Shown here: positions 15,052-16,354 of the stretch, piece after piece
Position numbering within the stretch: the stretch's first letter is position 1
Layout: each line of letters opens with the position of its first letter
DNA from: Prevotellaceae bacterium UBA7017
GTDB lineage: Bacteria; Bacteroidota; Bacteroidia; Bacteroidales; Bacteroidaceae
DNA: 16,354 nt
Direction: 5' to 3'
NCBI GenBank assembly: GCA_002449535.1
Contig: DJWZ01000062.1
Coordinates: 1-16,354 of the forward strand
The notes under the pieces: generated by a model
Seen by the model: only the letters and a program-made list of their open reading frames with translations
What the model was told of the DNA's origin: nothing
Databases searched by the model: none
Program-made: the position numbers and the translations under genes

Positions 15052-15336
15052 ATGCAAACAATGATTTTAAAAGTTGTACGTCAGGGCGAGGCCTTTAGCG
15101 TACAGAGTTCTAAACAAGAGTCAGGTCAGATTCAGAAGTGCAACATCGTACTTCGCGAGCTGGGTGGCGGCAAGTATGAAAATGAATATGCTTGCACTAT
15201 GCTGGGCAATCTGGCAGGTTGTAAATTCTACGAGGGTGATGTGGTTGCAGCCACCCTACGGTTCTCTACTCACGAATATCAGGGACAGACATTTCAGGAA
15301 ATTCTGGCGACTGACCTGATAAAGGTTAACGGTTAA
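15052..15336 (+). CDS. Small conserved protein, probable OB-fold (DUF3127-like)
   Basis: The product is 94 residues, ATG at 15052; a second in-frame ATG at 15061 is possible. An AT-rich stretch with an eight-T run precedes it instead of a Shine-Dalgarno. The sequence alternates short beta strands with turns: IQKCNIVLRELGGGKYENEYACTM, then FYEGDVVAATLRFSTHEYQGQTFQEILATDLIKV. The pattern K..IVLRE, followed by EGD.V...L.F..+EY.G..F..I.A.D, resembles the DUF3127/OB-fold small proteins of Bacteroidota that may bind single-stranded nucleic acid. The assignment is by pattern only. The final codons and stop lie inside a heptamer tract and the left arm of an inverted repeat, so the C-terminus may have been reshaped by that element. 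No signal peptide or membrane segment is present. Confidence 0.7.
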   Translation: MQTMILKVVRQGEAFSVQSSKQESGQIQKCNIVLRELGGGKYENEYACTMLGNLAGCKFYEGDVVAATLRFSTHEYQGQTFQEILATDLIKVNG

Positions 15337-15438
15337 AGTTTAAAGATAATTTTAACAAAAACCGTAAAAACAGTTACTCCGTACGAAAACGAAAACCAAA
15401 ACGAAAACTCTTTAACCGTTAAACTTTAACCGTTAACC
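15324..15438. repeat. Perfect 20-base inverted repeat made of heptamers
   Basis: 15324-15343 (starting GGTTAACGG) is the exact reverse complement of 15419-15438 (ending CGTTAACC). The arms enclose 75 bases. Each arm is itself a 7-base repeat: GGTTAAC, GGTTAAA, GTTTAAA on the left, and TTAACCG, TTAAACT, TTAACCG, TTAACCG on the right (15412-15439). The left arm overlaps the stop codon of the preceding gene. In RNA this could form a long stem protecting or ending the transcript. Confidence 0.8.
15381..15409 (+). repeat. AAAACG/AAAACC hexamer tract, intergenic copy
   Basis: GTAC is followed by G and then AAAACG, AAAACC, AAAACG, AAAACT. It lies in the loop of the inverted repeat. It is nearly the same as the copy at 15631-15665, which also begins with GTAC and has one more hexamer. 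Confidence 0.75.
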
Positions 15439-15482
15439 GTTATATGTAAGCAGAGGTTTTTGTTTCAAAAAAAGTAGTCAAA

Positions 15483-15510
15483 TCAATTTTCAATTATCAA
15501 TTAGTTATTA
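15483..15510 (+). repeat. TCAATTA heptamer tract
   Basis: TCAATTT, TCAATTA, TCAATTA and GTTATTA run head to tail. This is the same 7-base period as the other tracts but a different unit. It lies just before the possible small ORF and the antirepressor gene. Confidence 0.55.
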
Positions 15511-15520
15511 ACCGAGTCTG

Positions 15521-15592
15521 ATGATGAGCGAAGAAAAGTATCCGGATATAATTGAGCTCAAACTAAAACTTCGCTTTTCGGATGCTCATTAA
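15521..15592 (+). other. Possible 23-codon ORF or structured leader before the antirepressor gene
   Basis: A frame begins with two ATG codons at 15521 and 15524 and ends at TAA 15590-15592. It encodes MMSEEKYPDIIELKLKLRFSDAH and lies 15 bases before the antirepressor ATG. The same DNA can fold: ATGAGC (15524-15529) pairs with GCTCAT (15584-15589). Flanking GAGTC (15514-15518) pairs with GACTC (15597-15601). Inside, GAAAAG can pair with CTTTTC or GCGAAG with CTTCGC. It could be a leader peptide, a structured RNA, or chance. Confidence 0.3.
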
Positions 15593-15607
15593 AAAAGACT
15601 CACAACA

Positions 15608-16330
15608 ATGAAAACAACAACAATAGTTTTGTACAAAAACGAAAACCAAAACCAAAACGAAAACAACATGTACGGCAACGTACAACACATGACGTCACTC
15701 GAAATTGCAGAGCTGACAGGTAAACAACACAAAAACGTGATGCAGGCTATCCGAAACATGGAGCCAGCATGGGAGAAAGTACATGGGCTGAAATTTCAGC
15801 TGATGTTCCGAGAGGTGAAAATTGGTAATGGTGCCGTCCGTCGTGACCCTTGCTATTCTCTCACCAAGACGGAGTGTTTGTACATAGCCACGAAGTTCAA
15901 TGATGAGGCTCGTGCAAAGTTGGTACTGAGATGGGAGGAACTGGAGATGGCTGATGTAAGAAGGAAGATGGCAGATGTAAGATGTCTGCCAGAGCCGAAG
16001 AAAATTCTTGCCTTGGCTGATGAGATAATCGGTGAGGGGTTGCGCATGATTAACGAAGATGCCGAGGACACTCTGACGGCAACGCAGGTGGCAAAGACTT
16101 TTAACATGACGGTGTATGAATTCAACGCCGTGCTGCGCGACATGGGCATACAGTATCGCCGAGGCGGACGCTGGAACATATCTGAGGAATTGGGAGACCG
16201 CGACTTTGTACGCTTCCGCACTCATGTAAGCTACTCCCTGAAGGGCGAGAAGAAAGTCCGCACCTACATGACATGGACACTCAACGGGCTGAGGTTCCTT
16301 AATGCAAAACTCGGTTATCCGAACTTTTAG
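15608..16330 (+). CDS. Phage-type antirepressor, Rha and KilAC domains
   Basis: The product is 240 residues. Residues ~25-113 match the Rha phage regulatory family: MTSLEIAELTGKQHKNVMQAIRNME, then CYSLTKTECLYIATKFNDEARAKLVLRWEELE. Residues ~156-238 match the KilAC/ANT antirepressor C-terminal domain: TATQVAKTFNMTVYEFNAVLRDMGIQYRRGGRWNI, then MTWTLNGLRFL. Such proteins interfere with phage repressors or act as DNA-binding regulators, and occur in prophages and standalone in Bacteroidota. In-frame ATGs at 15668 and 15689 are alternative starts, and the segment between 15608 and 15668 contains an Asn/Gln-rich hexamer insert (KNENQNQNEN). 15608 is kept because the TIVLYKN stretch resembles the normal Rha N-terminus, but this is uncertain. 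The linker between the domains holds a 21-base duplication (MADVRRK-MADVRC). No other phage genes are seen. Confidence 0.85.
   Translation: MKTTTIVLYKNENQNQNENNMYGNVQHMTSLEIAELTGKQHKNVMQAIRNMEPAWEKVHGLKFQLMFREVKIGNGAVRRDPCYSLTKTECLYIATKFNDEARAKLVLRWEELEMADVRRKMADVRCLPEPKKILALADEIIGEGLRMINEDAEDTLTATQVAKTFNMTVYEFNAVLRDMGIQYRRGGRWNISEELGDRDFVRFRTHVSYSLKGEKKVRTYMTWTLNGLRFLNAKLGYPNF
15636..15665 (+). repeat. AAAACG/AAAACC hexamer tract at the antirepressor N-terminus
   Basis: AAAACG, AAAACC, AAAACC, AAAACG and AAAACA run in frame and encode NENQNQNENN. GTAC motifs flank the tract at 15631 and 15670. Unit-number change here by any whole hexamer would keep the frame. Confidence 0.75.
15947..15982 (+). 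repeat. 21-base in-frame duplication in the antirepressor linker
   Basis: ATGGCTGATGTAAGA at 15947 recurs as ATGGCAGATGTAAGA at 15968, exactly 21 bases (7 codons) later, giving MADVRRK-MADVRC. It sits between the Rha and KilAC domains. Confidence 0.7.
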
Positions 16331-16354
16331 AGTTTAGAATCTTCAATCTTCAAT
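16328..16354 (+). repeat. 7-base-period tract after the antirepressor stop
   Basis: TAGAGTT, TAGAATC, TTCAATC and TTCAAT run to the window edge, beginning with the stop codon itself. The full length cannot be seen. Confidence 0.5.

Noticed and set aside
14868..15510. Repeat-rich region as a CRISPR array
   Set aside because: Units are 6-7 bases, contiguous and without spacers; no cas gene is nearby.
15518..15545. CTGATGA...GAAG sequence recalling a hammerhead ribozyme core
   Set aside because: The invariant GAAA/CGAAAC element, a proper stem II and a correctly placed cleavage-site GUC are missing.
13415..16330. Region as an intact prophage or integrative element
   Set aside because: Only one phage-type gene (Rha/KilAC) is visible, with no integrase, structural, portal or conjugation genes and no att-like direct repeats in the window.

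Overview
The window looks like chromosomal DNA of a Bacteroidota bacterium, most likely a Prevotella/Segatella-type member of the Bacteroidales. Three things point there. Several upstream regions carry the -7 element TAnnTTTG, and no start codon has a clear Shine-Dalgarno sequence. A lipoprotein has a Bacteroidota surface-export signal just after its lipid cysteine. A giant exported protein ends in the short tail common in Prevotella secreted proteins. The genus is an inference.

Left part (3-13357). The window opens inside the 3' end of a type B carboxylesterase gene. After an AT-rich 317-base gap with a good promoter comes a single 3879-residue exported protein (845-12484). It combines fibronectin-like domains, three approximately 222-residue GLUG-type beta-helix repeats, three 32-residue mini-repeats, carboxypeptidase-regulatory-like domains, about 1000 residues of unrecognised sequence, two LamG-like domains, Big_5-like and BACON-like domains, and a repetitive C-terminus. 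A 258-residue surface lipoprotein follows 31 bases later, and a strong terminator closes the unit. The lipoprotein appears to be built from the same approximately 90-residue module that occurs twice near the C-terminus of the giant protein. The two are therefore probably expressed together and work together at the cell surface.

Right part (13358-16354). Composition becomes more AT-rich and the genes are small and separate: a HIRAN-like protein of unknown role with its own promoter and terminator, a 94-residue probable OB-fold protein behind a long repeat-filled leader, and a phage-type antirepressor (Rha plus KilAC domains). All lie on the + strand. The gaps are full of short tandem repeats with a 7-base period. 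A 6-base AAAACG/AAAACC repeat occurs three times, twice inside coding sequence. A perfect 20-base inverted repeat and a possible small structured ORF are also present. This looks like an accessory or formerly mobile region, though no integrase, transposase or att site is visible.

No rRNA, tRNA, CRISPR array or insertion sequence was recognised. The long minus-strand reading frames opposite the giant gene are judged to be shadows.
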